This document shows, in pieces, positions 41,297 through 49,508 of a stretch of DNA of 64,000 bases. The stretch is taken from contig NZ_CP084004.1 in assembly GCF_020181355.1 (NCBI RefSeq), positions 1,302,001 through 1,366,000 on the forward strand. Direction: 5' to 3'. The stretch's first letter is position 1; every line of letters begins with the position of its first letter. Under the pieces are notes generated by a model. The model was not told the DNA's origin, did not search any database, and was given only the letters and a program-made list of their open reading frames with translations. The stretch comes from Collinsella aerofaciens (GTDB taxonomy: Bacteria; Actinomycetota; Coriobacteriia; Coriobacteriales; Coriobacteriaceae). Both the position numbers and the translations under genes were made by a program.

Positions 41297-42208
41297 ATGT
41301 CTGAGAACGAAGAGATCATGAACGAGACCGAGAACGAGATCATGGCTGCCGAGGTTGAGGCAGTCGAGACCGTGGAGACCGAAGCTGCCGAGGTTGAGGC
41401 TGCTGACGAGGTTTCCGCCGAGGAGGAGGCCGAGGTTGCCGAGGCCGCCGTTGATTACGATGACGAAGAGCTGATGGACAAGATGCAGAAGGCCGCCCGC
41501 CTGCTGCGTAGCCGTCGCTTTGCTATTTCCAAGGAGGAGGAGGCCAAGGCCGAGCGCATGGCGAACATCGAGCGCGCCATCAAGCTTCTTGACCTCAAGC
41601 CCAAGATGGAGCAGAAGGAAATGTCCGACCTACTGGGCATGCGCCTTCGTGAGCTCGATGGCCTGATGGCCGAGGCCGAGGCTGCCGATCTGGTCGGCCG
41701 CATCGACGACGCCGAGGGCGATATGCGCAAGATCGTTGTCTTCGCTGCCGAGGATGCCGCTGAGGGCCTGGTCGAGCTTGCCAACAAGAAGGAGAAGCTC
41801 CTGCCCGAGCTTTCTTACGAGGAGGCCACCGAGCTGATGGCCGCTCTCGATAAGGTTATCGCTCCGCTCGTCGCCATGGGCCTGGACGAGGACCGCGGTC
41901 CTCGCGGCGGCCGTGACGATCGCGGTGGCCGTGGCGGCGACCGTGGCGGTCGCGGCGGCTTTGGTGATCGCGGTGGCCGTGGCGGCGACCGTGGCGGTCG
42001 CGGTGGCGATCGCGGTGGCCGTGGCGGCTTTGGTGACCGTGGCGGCGACCGTGGCGGTCGCGGCGGCTTTGGCGGCAACCGTGGTGGCTATGGCGATCGC
42101 GGTGGCAACCGTGGCGGCTTCGGCGGCAACCGTGGTAACGACCGCGGCGGCCGCGGTGGCGATCGTGGCGGCCGCAACGGTGGCGGCTTCCGCGGCAATC
42201 GCTTTTAA
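41297..42208 (+). CDS. Acidic-coil/winged-helix-like protein with a C-terminal RGG-repeat tail
   Basis: A 303-residue, three-part protein. Residues 1-58 are Glu/Ala/Val-rich and acidic. Residues 60-196 are helical and include MEQKEMSDLLGMRLRELDGL, followed by AEAEAADLVGRIDD, which looks like a winged-helix or MarR-type recognition module. Residues 199-303 are low-complexity with about 20 RGG triplets separated by D, F, G or N. RGG tails bind RNA in other systems and can drive condensation, so an RNA-binding role is likely. The DNA repeats in 9-24 bp units. ATG follows AAGGAGT. No named family is assigned with confidence. Confidence 0.8.
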   Translation: MSENEEIMNETENEIMAAEVEAVETVETEAAEVEAADEVSAEEEAEVAEAAVDYDDEELMDKMQKAARLLRSRRFAISKEEEAKAERMANIERAIKLLDLKPKMEQKEMSDLLGMRLRELDGLMAEAEAADLVGRIDDAEGDMRKIVVFAAEDAAEGLVELANKKEKLLPELSYEEATELMAALDKVIAPLVAMGLDEDRGPRGGRDDRGGRGGDRGGRGGFGDRGGRGGDRGGRGGDRGGRGGFGDRGGDRGGRGGFGGNRGGYGDRGGNRGGFGGNRGNDRGGRGGDRGGRNGGGFRGNRF

Positions 42209-42211
42209 TTA

Positions 42212-42239
42212 GTTACGGCGTTTTACCAAACGCCGTAAC
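42212..42239. terminator. Hairpin after the RGG gene
   Basis: GTTACGGCGTTT and AAACGCCGTAAC are perfect 12-bp arms with a TACC loop, three bases after the stop. The T-run is inside the stem. Confidence 0.6.
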
Positions 42240-42255
42240 CGCTTGACGCTGCAAA

Positions 42256-42348
42256 CCCGCCAGAGCGGCAATCTGCCTTTCAACTTCGGCGGCATGACCA
42301 GAAGGTCAATGCCGCCTCGCTTCAAGGCACCTTGCTCGCCCTGGCGGG
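42256..42348. other. Structured intergenic segment, possible small RNA or attenuator
   Basis: Part of the 321-bp gene-free stretch 42209-42529. CCCGCCAG (42256-42263) and CTGGCGGG (42341-42348) are perfect arms, ending in CTTTCG. Within them GGCGGCATGACC (42288-42299) pairs with GGTCAATGCCGCC (42304-42316). Such nested pairing could be a folded RNA or a decayed mobile sequence. A minus-strand reading frame crosses it but lacks a start site and shows no known domain. Confidence 0.45.
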
Positions 42349-42388
42349 CTTTCGCTGTCGGTACCAAAACATCGGTGTTGTCGAAGTA

Positions 42389-42498
42389 GTCATTGGGGAC
42401 GTTCTTAAATGACTGCATAGCATGAGAGTGGATAATCTCCCGGTTTGAGCCTGCATTCAAGCTCAAAGTGGGAGATTATCCACTCTCATTTGCTATGC
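42389..42498. repeat. Very long palindromic repeat sharing the GGGGAC sequence with 7411
   Basis: Starts with GTCATTGGGGACGTTCTTAAA as at 7411. Then GCATAGC plus a 20-bp perfect arm (42415-42441) pairs with 42470-42498; two extra T interrupt the right arm. An inner stem TTTGAGC/GCTCAAA (42444-42450, 42461-42467) caps it. The whole is an 84-bp hairpin, ending 31 bp from the stop of pdxT. Confidence 0.85.
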
Positions 42499-42529
42499 GT
42501 CCGAAAATCCACGCTCGTTTGTTTTCTGC

Positions 42530-43117
42530 CTACATTTGTAGGAACAGTTCGTGGAGGCGGGTGTCTTCGTCGAGTTCGGGGTGGAAGGTTACGCCGAGCT
42601 GGTTGCCCTGGCGGGCGGCGACGATGCGCTCGTCGACTTTCGCTAAGGCCTTGGCGTCGCCGTGGACCTCGACGATGCGGGGCGCGCGGATAAACGTCAG
42701 CGGCACTTCACCGTCGATGCCGGCTACCTGCCCCTTGGTTCGAAAGCTGCCGAGCTGCCTGCCGTAGGCATTGCGCTCGACAAGTACATCCATGGTTGCC
42801 AGGCGCGGCGTCCCCTTATCGTCGTGGGCTGCAAGGTCGTGAGCCAGTAGAATCAGGCCGGCGCAGGTGCCCAGGACGGGCATGCCTTCAGCGATACGGG
42901 CACGAAGCTCCTCGAGCATGCCCAACTCATCAAGCAGCTTCCCTTGAACGGTAGACTCGCCGCCGGGAAGTACCAGACGGTCAAAGTCCTGCTTCAAATC
43001 AGCCGCCTGCCTCAGCTCAATACAGTGTGCGCCCAGCTCGGACAGCCTCGCTTCGTGCTCGGCAAAAGCACCTTGGACCGCCAGCACGGCGACCGTCTGG
43101 TCTGCGTAATCGCTCAT
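42530..43117 (-). CDS. pdxT: Pyridoxal 5'-phosphate synthase, glutaminase subunit
   Basis: Supplies ammonia from glutamine to PdxS. The 195-residue class I amidotransferase has VLAVQGAFAEHEA at the N-terminus, the glutamine-binding LPGGEST near residue 51, the nucleophile Cys in GTCAGLI near residue 84, and catalytic His and Glu in FHPEL near residue 178. Length is normal. It begins 20 bp after the pdxS stop in a two-gene operon. The R-x-P segment FIRAPRI matches the family. Confidence 0.96.
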   Translation of the reverse strand: MSDYADQTVAVLAVQGAFAEHEARLSELGAHCIELRQAADLKQDFDRLVLPGGESTVQGKLLDELGMLEELRARIAEGMPVLGTCAGLILLAHDLAAHDDKGTPRLATMDVLVERNAYGRQLGSFRTKGQVAGIDGEVPLTFIRAPRIVEVHGDAKALAKVDERIVAARQGNQLGVTFHPELDEDTRLHELFLQM

Positions 43118-43137
43118 GTGCGATCCTTTCTGCTGGA

Positions 43138-44028
43138 CTAGCGCCCGCGCTCCTCCATGATGATCTCAATTTCGTCGGCGTTGATGCCCACCATGGCCTC
43201 GCCCAGGTCCTCCGAAAGCTCAGCGATGAGCTTGGCGTCGGTGAAGTTGGCCACGGCCTTGACGATGGCGGCGGCGCGCTTGGCCGGGTCGCCGCTCTTA
43301 AAGATGCCCGAGCCCACAAAGACGCCTTCGGCGCCCAGCTGCATCATCAGCGCGGCGTCGGCGGGGGTCGCTACGCCGCCGGCGGCAAAGTTCACGACGG
43401 GAAGCTTGCCCGTGGCATGGACCTCGCGCACCAGCTCGACCGGAACCTGCAGCTGCTTGGCTGCCTCAAAGAGCTCATCATCGCGCAGGGCAACAACGTC
43501 GCGGATCTGCTTTTGGATCTTGCGCATGTGGCGCACGGCCTGGACCACGTCGCCCGTGCCCGGCTCGCCCTTGGTGCGGATCATCGTGGCGCCCTCGGCA
43601 ACACGGCGCAGCGCCTCGCCCAGGTCGCGGGCACCGCAGACAAACGGGACGTCAAACTGGGTCTTGTCGATGTGGTAGACATCGTCGGCGGGGGAGAGAA
43701 CCTCGGATTCGTCGATGTAATCGATCTCGATGGCCTGCAGGACCTGCGCCTCGACAATGTGCCCGATGCGGCACTTGGCCATAACAGGGATGGAGACGGC
43801 CTCCTGGATGCCCTTGATCATCTTGGGGTCGCTCATGCGCGAGACGCCGCCCGCGGCACGGATATCGGCCGGAATGCGCTCGAGTGCCATGACGGCGCAG
43901 GCGCCTGCCTCCTCGGCGATGCGCGCCTGCTCGGGTGTGGTGACGTCCATGATGACGCCGCCCTTGAGCATCTGCGCGAGCTCGCGATTGAGTTTGACGC
44001 GATCGGCCTTGCTGGTCTGTTCTGCCAT
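43138..44028 (-). CDS. pdxS: Pyridoxal 5'-phosphate synthase, synthase subunit
   Basis: Makes PLP from ribose 5-phosphate, glyceraldehyde 3-phosphate and ammonia. The 296-residue TIM barrel contains [20 protein letters not shown], the [10 protein letters not shown] and MAKCRIGH segments with the first catalytic Lys, RTKGEPGTG with the second region, and the phosphate site [17 protein letters not shown] 44028 follows GGGAG; longer frame has no site. First gene of pdxS-pdxT, divergent from the MocR-type regulator at 44174, a classic PdxR arrangement. Confidence 0.97.
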   Translation of the reverse strand: MAEQTSKADRVKLNRELAQMLKGGVIMDVTTPEQARIAEEAGACAVMALERIPADIRAAGGVSRMSDPKMIKGIQEAVSIPVMAKCRIGHIVEAQVLQAIEIDYIDESEVLSPADDVYHIDKTQFDVPFVCGARDLGEALRRVAEGATMIRTKGEPGTGDVVQAVRHMRKIQKQIRDVVALRDDELFEAAKQLQVPVELVREVHATGKLPVVNFAAGGVATPADAALMMQLGAEGVFVGSGIFKSGDPAKRAAAIVKAVANFTDAKLIAELSEDLGEAMVGINADEIEIIMEERGR

Positions 44029-44120
44029 GGTTGCTCCCTTGGTTGGCATGTGCATTGCTTGACGGAACATCCTATCGGGGAGCTGGGTATGGCGAAATAC
44101 TCAGTTTTCAAGATAATAAC

Positions 44121-44162
44121 AAGGTCAGACTAATACCAGATTGAATGGCTTAATAAGGTCAG
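44121..44162. promoter_or_regulatory. PdxR-type direct-repeat operator
   Basis: AAGGTCAG occurs at 44121-44128 and 44155-44162 in the same orientation, centre to centre 34 bp (about three helical turns), preceded each time by TAA(C/T). MocR/PdxR regulators bind direct repeats in the region shared with pdxS. Confidence 0.65.
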
Positions 44163-44173
44163 GTGATAGGCTC

Positions 44174-45613
44174 ATGCTTGACTACAATTTGGAAAAACGC
44201 GGCGAAGCATCGCTTTATGAGTATGTTTACCAGAAAATTCGAGATGATATTGTTGCTGGACGTATTGCGGCGGGGGAGCATCTTCCGTCTAAGCGCGCCT
44301 TTGCCAGTCATCTGGGAATCAGTGTCATTACCATCGAGAATGCATATAGCCAGTTACTTGCCGAGGGCTATATTTGCTCAATGCCGCGTCGTGGCTACTA
44401 CGCTTGCGAGCTTCCGGATGCACCGGTTTTGGCTTCGGCTGCGGAGGGCATCGACCGAGATGCCGCCTCTGCGGGTCCCAGCGCGCATGATGTCAACGGA
44501 CAGGTCGAGCGATTCGATGCACTTTCTCCTTCCGCTTTGGAGGCGGCGCGGCTTTGGCAAAGCGCACTACGGGCGACGCTGGCATCCGAAGATGAGCGCG
44601 AAATCTTTTCGCCCGCACCGGCGCAGGGCACCGCTCGGCTGCGACGCGCAATTGCTCACCACCTGCGTGGGACAAGGGGCATGAATGTCGATCCCAATAA
44701 CATTGTTATCGGCGCGGGCGCCCAGCTGCTCGATACCATGTTGGTTCAGTTGCTTGGCGCTGACAAGGTGTATGCCGTTGAGGACCCGGGCTATTTACGT
44801 CTGACGCGCATCTATCAGGCTATGGGCTGCAAAGTTCGACATATCCCGTTGGATGATGAGGGCGTGGACTTGAGCGCTCTGCAGAAAACCGGGACCGATG
44901 TACTTCATCTGATGCCGTCCCATCAGTATCCGACCGGCCTTGTGACGAGCATTGCGCGGCGCTATGCGCTTCTGAGCTGGTCCGCCGAGCGACCAGGTCG
45001 GTATCTCATCGAAGATGACTTTGATTGTGAGTTTCGCCTTGCCGGGAAGCCGATTCCCGCGCTCGCGTCGATCGATGCCGCCCAGTCGGTTATCTACACC
45101 AACACGTTTTCGAAGAGCCTTTCATCGGCGTTGCGTTTGGCGTACATGGTGTTGCCCGATGAGTTAATGGAGCGGTTTAGGCGCAACCTTGGTTTCTACG
45201 CCTCGTCGGTGAGCTCTGTTGATCAGGTCGCTTTGGCGCGTTTGCTGGAATCGGGTGATTACGAGCGACATGTGAACCGCGTGCGCGTTCGTGCTCGCGA
45301 GGCGCGTGATGGCCTGATGGCGCTTGTGCGGAAGGTATTTCCGGCAGGAGAGGTCTCGATCGAGCATGCAGACGCGGGCCTTTACTGTATCGTGGTTGCG
45401 GAGCGTGGAGCGGGCGGAAGCTCTTTTGTGCGGGCCCTCACGCGCTCGAGTATCCCTTTTGTCGATATCAGTGACTGTTATTGGTGTGCCGATGGCGCAT
45501 CTGTCCCTGAAAACTCAAGTCAAATTCTTGTTCAGTATGACGATTTGAGTCCAAAAGCGCTAAATACCTTGGAATCGCAGCTAATGGGAGCACTCTGCAA
45601 CCTAAGTGAGTAG
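44174..45613 (+). CDS. pdxR: MocR/PdxR family PLP-dependent regulator of pdxST
   Basis: A 479-residue GntR-aminotransferase fusion. The wHTH is YEYVYQKIRDDIVAGRIAAG with LPSKRAFASHLGISVITIE, and the aminotransferase-like domain carries the PLP Lys in YTNTFSKSLSSALRLAY. It activates pdxST when PLP is low in related bacteria. It is divergent from pdxS and preceded by direct repeats. ATG 44174 gives a natural N-terminus, with AGGTGA upstream; ATG 44141 overlaps the operator. The last three codons (Leu-Ser-Glu-stop) come from the 121-bp stop-hairpin repeat, so the natural C-terminus may have been replaced. Confidence 0.92.
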   Translation: MLDYNLEKRGEASLYEYVYQKIRDDIVAGRIAAGEHLPSKRAFASHLGISVITIENAYSQLLAEGYICSMPRRGYYACELPDAPVLASAAEGIDRDAASAGPSAHDVNGQVERFDALSPSALEAARLWQSALRATLASEDEREIFSPAPAQGTARLRRAIAHHLRGTRGMNVDPNNIVIGAGAQLLDTMLVQLLGADKVYAVEDPGYLRLTRIYQAMGCKVRHIPLDDEGVDLSALQKTGTDVLHLMPSHQYPTGLVTSIARRYALLSWSAERPGRYLIEDDFDCEFRLAGKPIPALASIDAAQSVIYTNTFSKSLSSALRLAYMVLPDELMERFRRNLGFYASSVSSVDQVALARLLESGDYERHVNRVRVRAREARDGLMALVRKVFPAGEVSIEHADAGLYCIVVAERGAGGSSFVRALTRSSIPFVDISDCYWCADGASVPENSSQILVQYDDLSPKALNTLESQLMGALCNLSE

Positions 45614-45682
45614 GCTTTTGGAACTTTGGCGACCAGGCAGTTTTGTAACAAGCTATCTACCTGCGGTTTTGAAAAGCAGGAT

Positions 45683-47188
45683 GGTAGCGCGCAGAGATGT
45701 GGTGTAAGAGGCGGGGCATGCCCCGCCTCCGCCCTTTCTTGAAAGGGAGGGGACACCGCCTAGAATTCGTCGTTGGAGTAATGAAGGTGACGAATGGAAG
45801 GAAAGGCGATGCCCCAAGAAGAGAGTGTACTGCGCCTCGGCCGCGACGAGGCCCTCGAGGCGGCGAGGCTTTGGCAGGAGTGCGGCGACGCGCGCGAGTT
45901 CGCGTGCAGGGTGCTGGGCAGCGTGATGAACGCGCTGATGGACTCCGAGGCCCAGCAGATGTGCGGCGCGAGCCGCAACGAGCGCAGCGACGGCAGGGAG
46001 AACAGCCGCAACGGCTACCGCCCCAGGTCGCTCAAGACCGCCGTGGGCGACGTGGAGCTCGAGATACCCAAGCTCAGGCACGGCACCTACTACCCCGAGG
46101 GCATGCTCGCGCGATGGTCGCGCGTCGACACCTCGGTGGCCGCCATCGTGCAGGAGATGTACGTATGCGGCGTGTCCACCCGCAAGGTCGAGCGCGTGGC
46201 GTCCAAGCTGGGCATATCCTCGCTGTCGAGCTCGGAGGTCTCGAGCCTCTGCTCCGACCTCGACGCCGAGGTGGCGGAGTTCCGCCGCCGCGACCTGTCG
46301 GGCACGCCGTGCTGCTACCTGTGGCTCGACGCCACCTACATGAGCTGCAGGGTCGGCTCGTCGGTCGTCTCGCAGGGCGTCGTGACCGCGATCGGGCTGG
46401 GCGCCGACGGGCGCAAGCACTTCCTGGGCTGCGACGTGGTCGACACCGAGAGCGAGGACTCCTGGGCGGCATTCCTCGGCGGGCTGCGCGAGCGCGGGCT
46501 GGCCGGCGTTCGCCTCGTGGTCTCCGACAGCCACGCCGGGCTCGTGGCCGCCGTCTCGCGCCTGTTCCAGGGCTGCGCCTGGCAGCGCTGCGTGACGCAC
46601 CTGCAGCGCAACCTCCAGAGCGCCTGCTCGGGCAGGCCCGAGGACTCCAAGGCGGCCGTCAGGGACCTCGTGCACGCCGCGGTCTACCAGGACGACCCCG
46701 ACCTCGCGCGCTGCGTGTGGGCCGAGGCGGCGCCCTGGGTGGCGTCGGTGTCCGCCAGGGCCGGCGAGGTCTTCGAGCAGGCCGAGGACTCCGCGCTGGC
46801 GTTCACGGCCTTCCCCAGGGCGCACTGGGCCAAGCTCCGCACCAACAACGTCCAGGAGCGCGCCAACCGCGAGATCAAGCGCCGCTACAGGGTCGTGCAG
46901 TCCTTCCCCTCGAGGGAGTCGATGCTGCGCCTGACGTGCGCGAGCCTCATGGAGACCGAGGGACAGTGGTCCCAGCAGCGCGTGTTCTCCGAGGCCTCGG
47001 CCGCCGAGGGCTTCGCCGAGCCCGCGGACAGGCCGGCCCCGACAGAGGGGAGGCGCCGCGCGCTCGGGCGGCGCGCCAGGGAGATAGTGGACGAGATAGT
47101 CGAGAGGCGCGGTCTCAAGAAGGAGTAATATCGGGACTTGCAGCGACGGACCTCAGGACGCTCTTACACCACGTCTGCGCGCGCCACC
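45683..47188 (+). mobile_element. IS256-family insertion sequence, 1506 bp
   Basis: Terminal inverted repeats of 28 bp with four mismatches: left 45683-45710, right 47161-47188, both carrying GTGGTGTAAGAG. AGCAGGAT is duplicated on both sides (45675-45682 and 47189-47196) as an 8-bp target site; the next base G also matches. One transposase gene fills it. It inserted inside the stop-hairpin repeat, so it arrived after that repeat. Confidence 0.9.
45794..47128 (+). CDS. IS256 (mutator-type) transposase
   Basis: A 444-residue DDE transposase. The catalytic triad candidates are Asp in YLWLDATYMS, Asp in VVSDSHAGL and Glu in NNVQERANREIKRR. The segment RNGYRPRSLKTAVGDVELEI and PKLRHGTYYPEGML are family signatures. 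The frame is complete without a break, so the element may still be active. GC is higher than in neighbours and codon use is extreme (almost only G/C third positions), consistent with recent arrival. ATG 45794 and ATG 45809 are both possible; the second follows AAGGAAAGG. Confidence 0.95.
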   Translation: MEGKAMPQEESVLRLGRDEALEAARLWQECGDAREFACRVLGSVMNALMDSEAQQMCGASRNERSDGRENSRNGYRPRSLKTAVGDVELEIPKLRHGTYYPEGMLARWSRVDTSVAAIVQEMYVCGVSTRKVERVASKLGISSLSSSEVSSLCSDLDAEVAEFRRRDLSGTPCCYLWLDATYMSCRVGSSVVSQGVVTAIGLGADGRKHFLGCDVVDTESEDSWAAFLGGLRERGLAGVRLVVSDSHAGLVAAVSRLFQGCAWQRCVTHLQRNLQSACSGRPEDSKAAVRDLVHAAVYQDDPDLARCVWAEAAPWVASVSARAGEVFEQAEDSALAFTAFPRAHWAKLRTNNVQERANREIKRRYRVVQSFPSRESMLRLTCASLMETEGQWSQQRVFSEASAAEGFAEPADRPAPTEGRRRALGRRAREIVDEIVERRGLKKE

Positions 47189-47270
47189 AGCAGGATGACC
47201 GGGCTGCTCGGGATGTTCAAAAAAGTCTACTCACTTGTCGCGCAAAGTTTCTGCATGAGAAAAAAATGGG

Positions 47271-47346
47271 GTTTTCAACAGAACTTCGTCCAGCTCTCGG
47301 CAAGCTTTTGGCCAGTTGGGGAGGGCTGTTGAAAACTTGGCAGTCC
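47271..47346. repeat. Inverted repeat in the leader of the nuclease-like gene
   Basis: GTTTTCAACAG (47271-47281) and CTGTTGAAAAC (47336-47346) are perfect 11-bp arms with a 54-bp loop, followed by TTGGCGCG/CGCCAA near 47361. It could regulate or mark the gene at 47420. Confidence 0.45.
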
Positions 47347-47419
47347 GTTCGGCACCATTTTTGGCGCGTTCGCGCCAATGCGTGACTGACTGGGTTGAAA
47401 TTCGTGTTTTCCTGTGCCT

Positions 47420-48547
47420 ATGAAAGATCTACTTTGTGACATATCGGCTTTTAGGTACTGGCGTTTGCCCCCTCAGGTCCGCGCTCTGTGTCCGCCGCTT
47501 CCACGACCGGAAGAAGACCGGCAGCGATATGATCTCGCCCGCAACCCGACGGCTGCGGTCGCGCTCGGTTTTCCGTTGTATACATTGGTTCAGACGAGAA
47601 ACAAACGGACTTGTCCTACCAGCATTAGGCAGCGGCTGTTCCTTGGTGAGCCCCCCAGGGAATCCGTGCTGGAAACGGAGCATGGATTTTTGATTACGTC
47701 TCCTCTACTGACGGCATTCATCATGTCGCGGCATCTGACGGATCTTCAGCTTCTTTTTGTGTTGGCGGAGATGTGCGGCCTGTTTGCGGTGTGTGCTCTG
47801 CCGGCGGCACTTGAGGCGGAGCTTACGCGTGCAATTGATTCGGGCGCGATTTCGACGACGTTGGGTTGGGTGCGCTGCCCGTCCGAGGACGGCACCGCTT
47901 CAAATTTATGGCGTCGAGACGCTTTGGTTTTGGGCAGAGACCTTGACCGTTTTTGTTCAGATGTTTGCGGGATGCGTTACGGCAATAGATTTATGGCGGT
48001 ATCGCAATTCGTTCCATTGGGTGCCGCGTCGCCTTTTGAGGTCGAGGCGTATTTGCTACTTGCACTGCCGCGATCCCTGGGAGGCGAAGGTTTTTGCGAC
48101 ATAGAGCTTAATGTTGAAGTGATGCTAGGCACAAGTGCTCGAGCGATTGTGGGAAAGTCCCGTGTATATATCGACCTACTTCTTTCTTCACCGGACGGTA
48201 GGCGACAGGTGGCCATTGAATGTCAGGGAAAGGCCTCGCACGGACGCGCAGGGGATGGCTTGCGTGACGCTGACCGCATGACGGCCCTTCAGGCCATGGG
48301 CTACGATGTGCTTCTCCTGACATACAGACAGATATCGGATGAGGATAGATTCCGCGCGATCGTTAAGGCCGTATGCAGGATGCTCGATGCTGAATATCGT
48401 GATAAAAGCTCAGATGAGCAAAGGGCTGAGGCATTACTCCGGTCTGAACTATTCGTTGACTGGACAAAATTGGGAGTAATCGACGGAAAGATGCCCGCTA
48501 GACACAAAATGGCTCGATCGTGGACGGCTGCGGTTCTAAGTGAGTAG
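47420..48547 (+). CDS. DUF559/Vsr-like putative nuclease with a long N-terminal domain
   Basis: A 375-residue protein with no confident family name. Residues 1-200 open with DISAFRYWRLPPQVRALCPP and contain LITSPLLTAFIMSRHLTD, resembling the core of AbiEi-type proteins. Residues 207-330 look like a DUF559/PD-(D/E)xK fold: SPFEVEAYLLL, Asp252 in VYIDLLL, ECQGKASHG with Glu267, and DADRMTALQAMGYDVLLLTY, matching the D...ExxG..H...D..R...L..G order. Active-site order fits, but the usual ExK/ED is ECQ here. The ATG at 47420 or GTG 47414 has no clear SD. It is flanked by two stop-hairpin repeats, and its last residues come from the second. A defence role is an inference. Confidence 0.7.
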   Translation: MKDLLCDISAFRYWRLPPQVRALCPPLPRPEEDRQRYDLARNPTAAVALGFPLYTLVQTRNKRTCPTSIRQRLFLGEPPRESVLETEHGFLITSPLLTAFIMSRHLTDLQLLFVLAEMCGLFAVCALPAALEAELTRAIDSGAISTTLGWVRCPSEDGTASNLWRRDALVLGRDLDRFCSDVCGMRYGNRFMAVSQFVPLGAASPFEVEAYLLLALPRSLGGEGFCDIELNVEVMLGTSARAIVGKSRVYIDLLLSSPDGRRQVAIECQGKASHGRAGDGLRDADRMTALQAMGYDVLLLTYRQISDEDRFRAIVKAVCRMLDAEYRDKSSDEQRAEALLRSELFVDWTKLGVIDGKMPARHKMARSWTAAVLSE

Positions 48548-48657
48548 GCTTTTAGCACTTTGGCGACCAGGCCGTTTTGCAACAAGTCATTTACCTGCGG
48601 CTTTATAAAGCAATATGGGTGGTGTGCTCGGCAAGTTCCAAAAAGTCTACTCACTTA
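48537..48657. repeat. Stop-hairpin repeat, copy 2 (121 bp)
   Basis: Begins TAAGTGAGTAGGCTTTTAGC and ends CCAAAAAGTCTACTCACTTA, with ACCTGCGG in the middle (48593-48600). The ends are inverted repeats. Its first bases form the stop of the nuclease-like gene. Gene-free sequence from here to 48723 shows nothing else. Confidence 0.9.
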
Positions 48658-48723
48658 GTTTTTGACGAGAAGCCGATGCCGAAGGCGGTCCTATTTCAGG
48701 GCGTTAACAAGTTCGTGAGGCAC

Positions 48724-48755
48724 GAAAAAGGCCCGAACCAATACGGTCCGGGCCT
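48724..48755 (-). terminator. Terminator after the rubrerythrin gene
   Basis: AGGCCCG (48729-48735) and CGGGCCT (48749-48755) form the stem. On the minus strand five T follow. Confidence 0.8.
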
Positions 48756-48789
48756 CATCGAGCTTGAGGTTATGTCTCAGGCGGTTGGC

Positions 48790-49350
48790 TTAGCCAAAGT
48801 AGCGCTTGAGCAGGCCGGCGAAAGCCTTGCCGTGGCGGGCCTCGTCGCGAGCCATCTCGTGCACGGTGTCGTGGATGGCATCGAGGCCGGCGGCCTTGGC
48901 ACGCTTGGCAAGATCGGTCTTGCCGGCGGTGGCGCCGTTCTCGGCCTCAACGCGCATCTCGAGGTTCTTCTTGGTGGAGTCGGTCACGACCTCGCCCAGG
49001 AGCTCGGCGAACTTGGCGGCATGCTCGGCCTCCTCGTGGGCAGCCTTTTCCCAGTACAGGCCGATCTCGGGATAGCCCTCGCGATGAGCGACGCGAGCCA
49101 TGGCCAGGTACATACCGACCTCAGAGCACTCGCCCTCAAAGTTGGCGCGCAGGTCGGCAACGATGTCCTCAGAGACACCCTCCATCTTGGCGACGCCCAC
49201 GACGTGCTCGGCGGCCCACTCGAGCTGTCCCTCCTCCTGCTTCAGGAAACGAGAACCGGGAACGCCGCACTGGGGGCACTTAAAATCCTCGGGCAGCTGG
49301 TCGCCGTCGAACTCTTCCACATAACCGCAAACGGGGCAAACAAACTTCAT
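48790..49350 (-). CDS. Reverse rubrerythrin (N-terminal rubredoxin)
   Basis: A 186-residue peroxide-reducing protein of anaerobes. The rubredoxin iron site CPVCGY...CPQCGVPG is at residues 5-31, ahead of the di-iron domain, the reverse of classical rubrerythrin. The di-iron ligands lie in [37 protein letters not shown] and [12 protein letters not shown], following the ExxH pattern. It reduces hydrogen peroxide using NADH via electron carriers. ATG 49350 follows AAAGGA. Stands alone; fits an obligate anaerobe. Terminator at 48724. Confidence 0.93.
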   Translation of the reverse strand: MKFVCPVCGYVEEFDGDQLPEDFKCPQCGVPGSRFLKQEEGQLEWAAEHVVGVAKMEGVSEDIVADLRANFEGECSEVGMYLAMARVAHREGYPEIGLYWEKAAHEEAEHAAKFAELLGEVVTDSTKKNLEMRVEAENGATAGKTDLAKRAKAAGLDAIHDTVHEMARDEARHGKAFAGLLKRYFG

Positions 49351-49508
49351 GATTCGATCCTTTCGATCGATGGCGATTGCGCGCTCGTCCGGTCCCGTAA
49401 GGGCCCTCTCCGGACGTGCGTCTTGACGAGTTCTATTATCCATAAATGCAACCAAATGTGAAGCCTATTAGGAATGATTTTTAATAAAACAATTTTGAGA
49501 TATGAAGA

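Larger units (their letters stand above)
45603..47236. repeat. Stop-hairpin repeat, copy 1, interrupted by an IS
   Basis: Left part 45603-45682 and right part 47197-47236 match the intact copies at 48537 and 59387. Without the IS and the target duplication the repeat is 120 bp. It starts TAAGTGAGTAG (three-frame stop) and ends AAAAAAGTCTACTCACTT. The conserved centre ACCTGCGG is at 45659-45666. Its start supplies the stop of pdxR. Confidence 0.85.

Noticed and set aside
41890-42200. Tandem repeats that look like a CRISPR array at first sight
   Set aside because: They are in-frame codons for RGG repeats without unique spacers.
42209-42466. 85-codon minus-strand frame in the structured gap
   Set aside because: Covers hairpin DNA, no SD, no known domain; kept only as a structured region.
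45688-47183. Shorter IS boundaries with 15-bp ends
   Set aside because: They leave no matching target duplication, whereas 28-bp ends leave an exact AGCAGGAT direct repeat.
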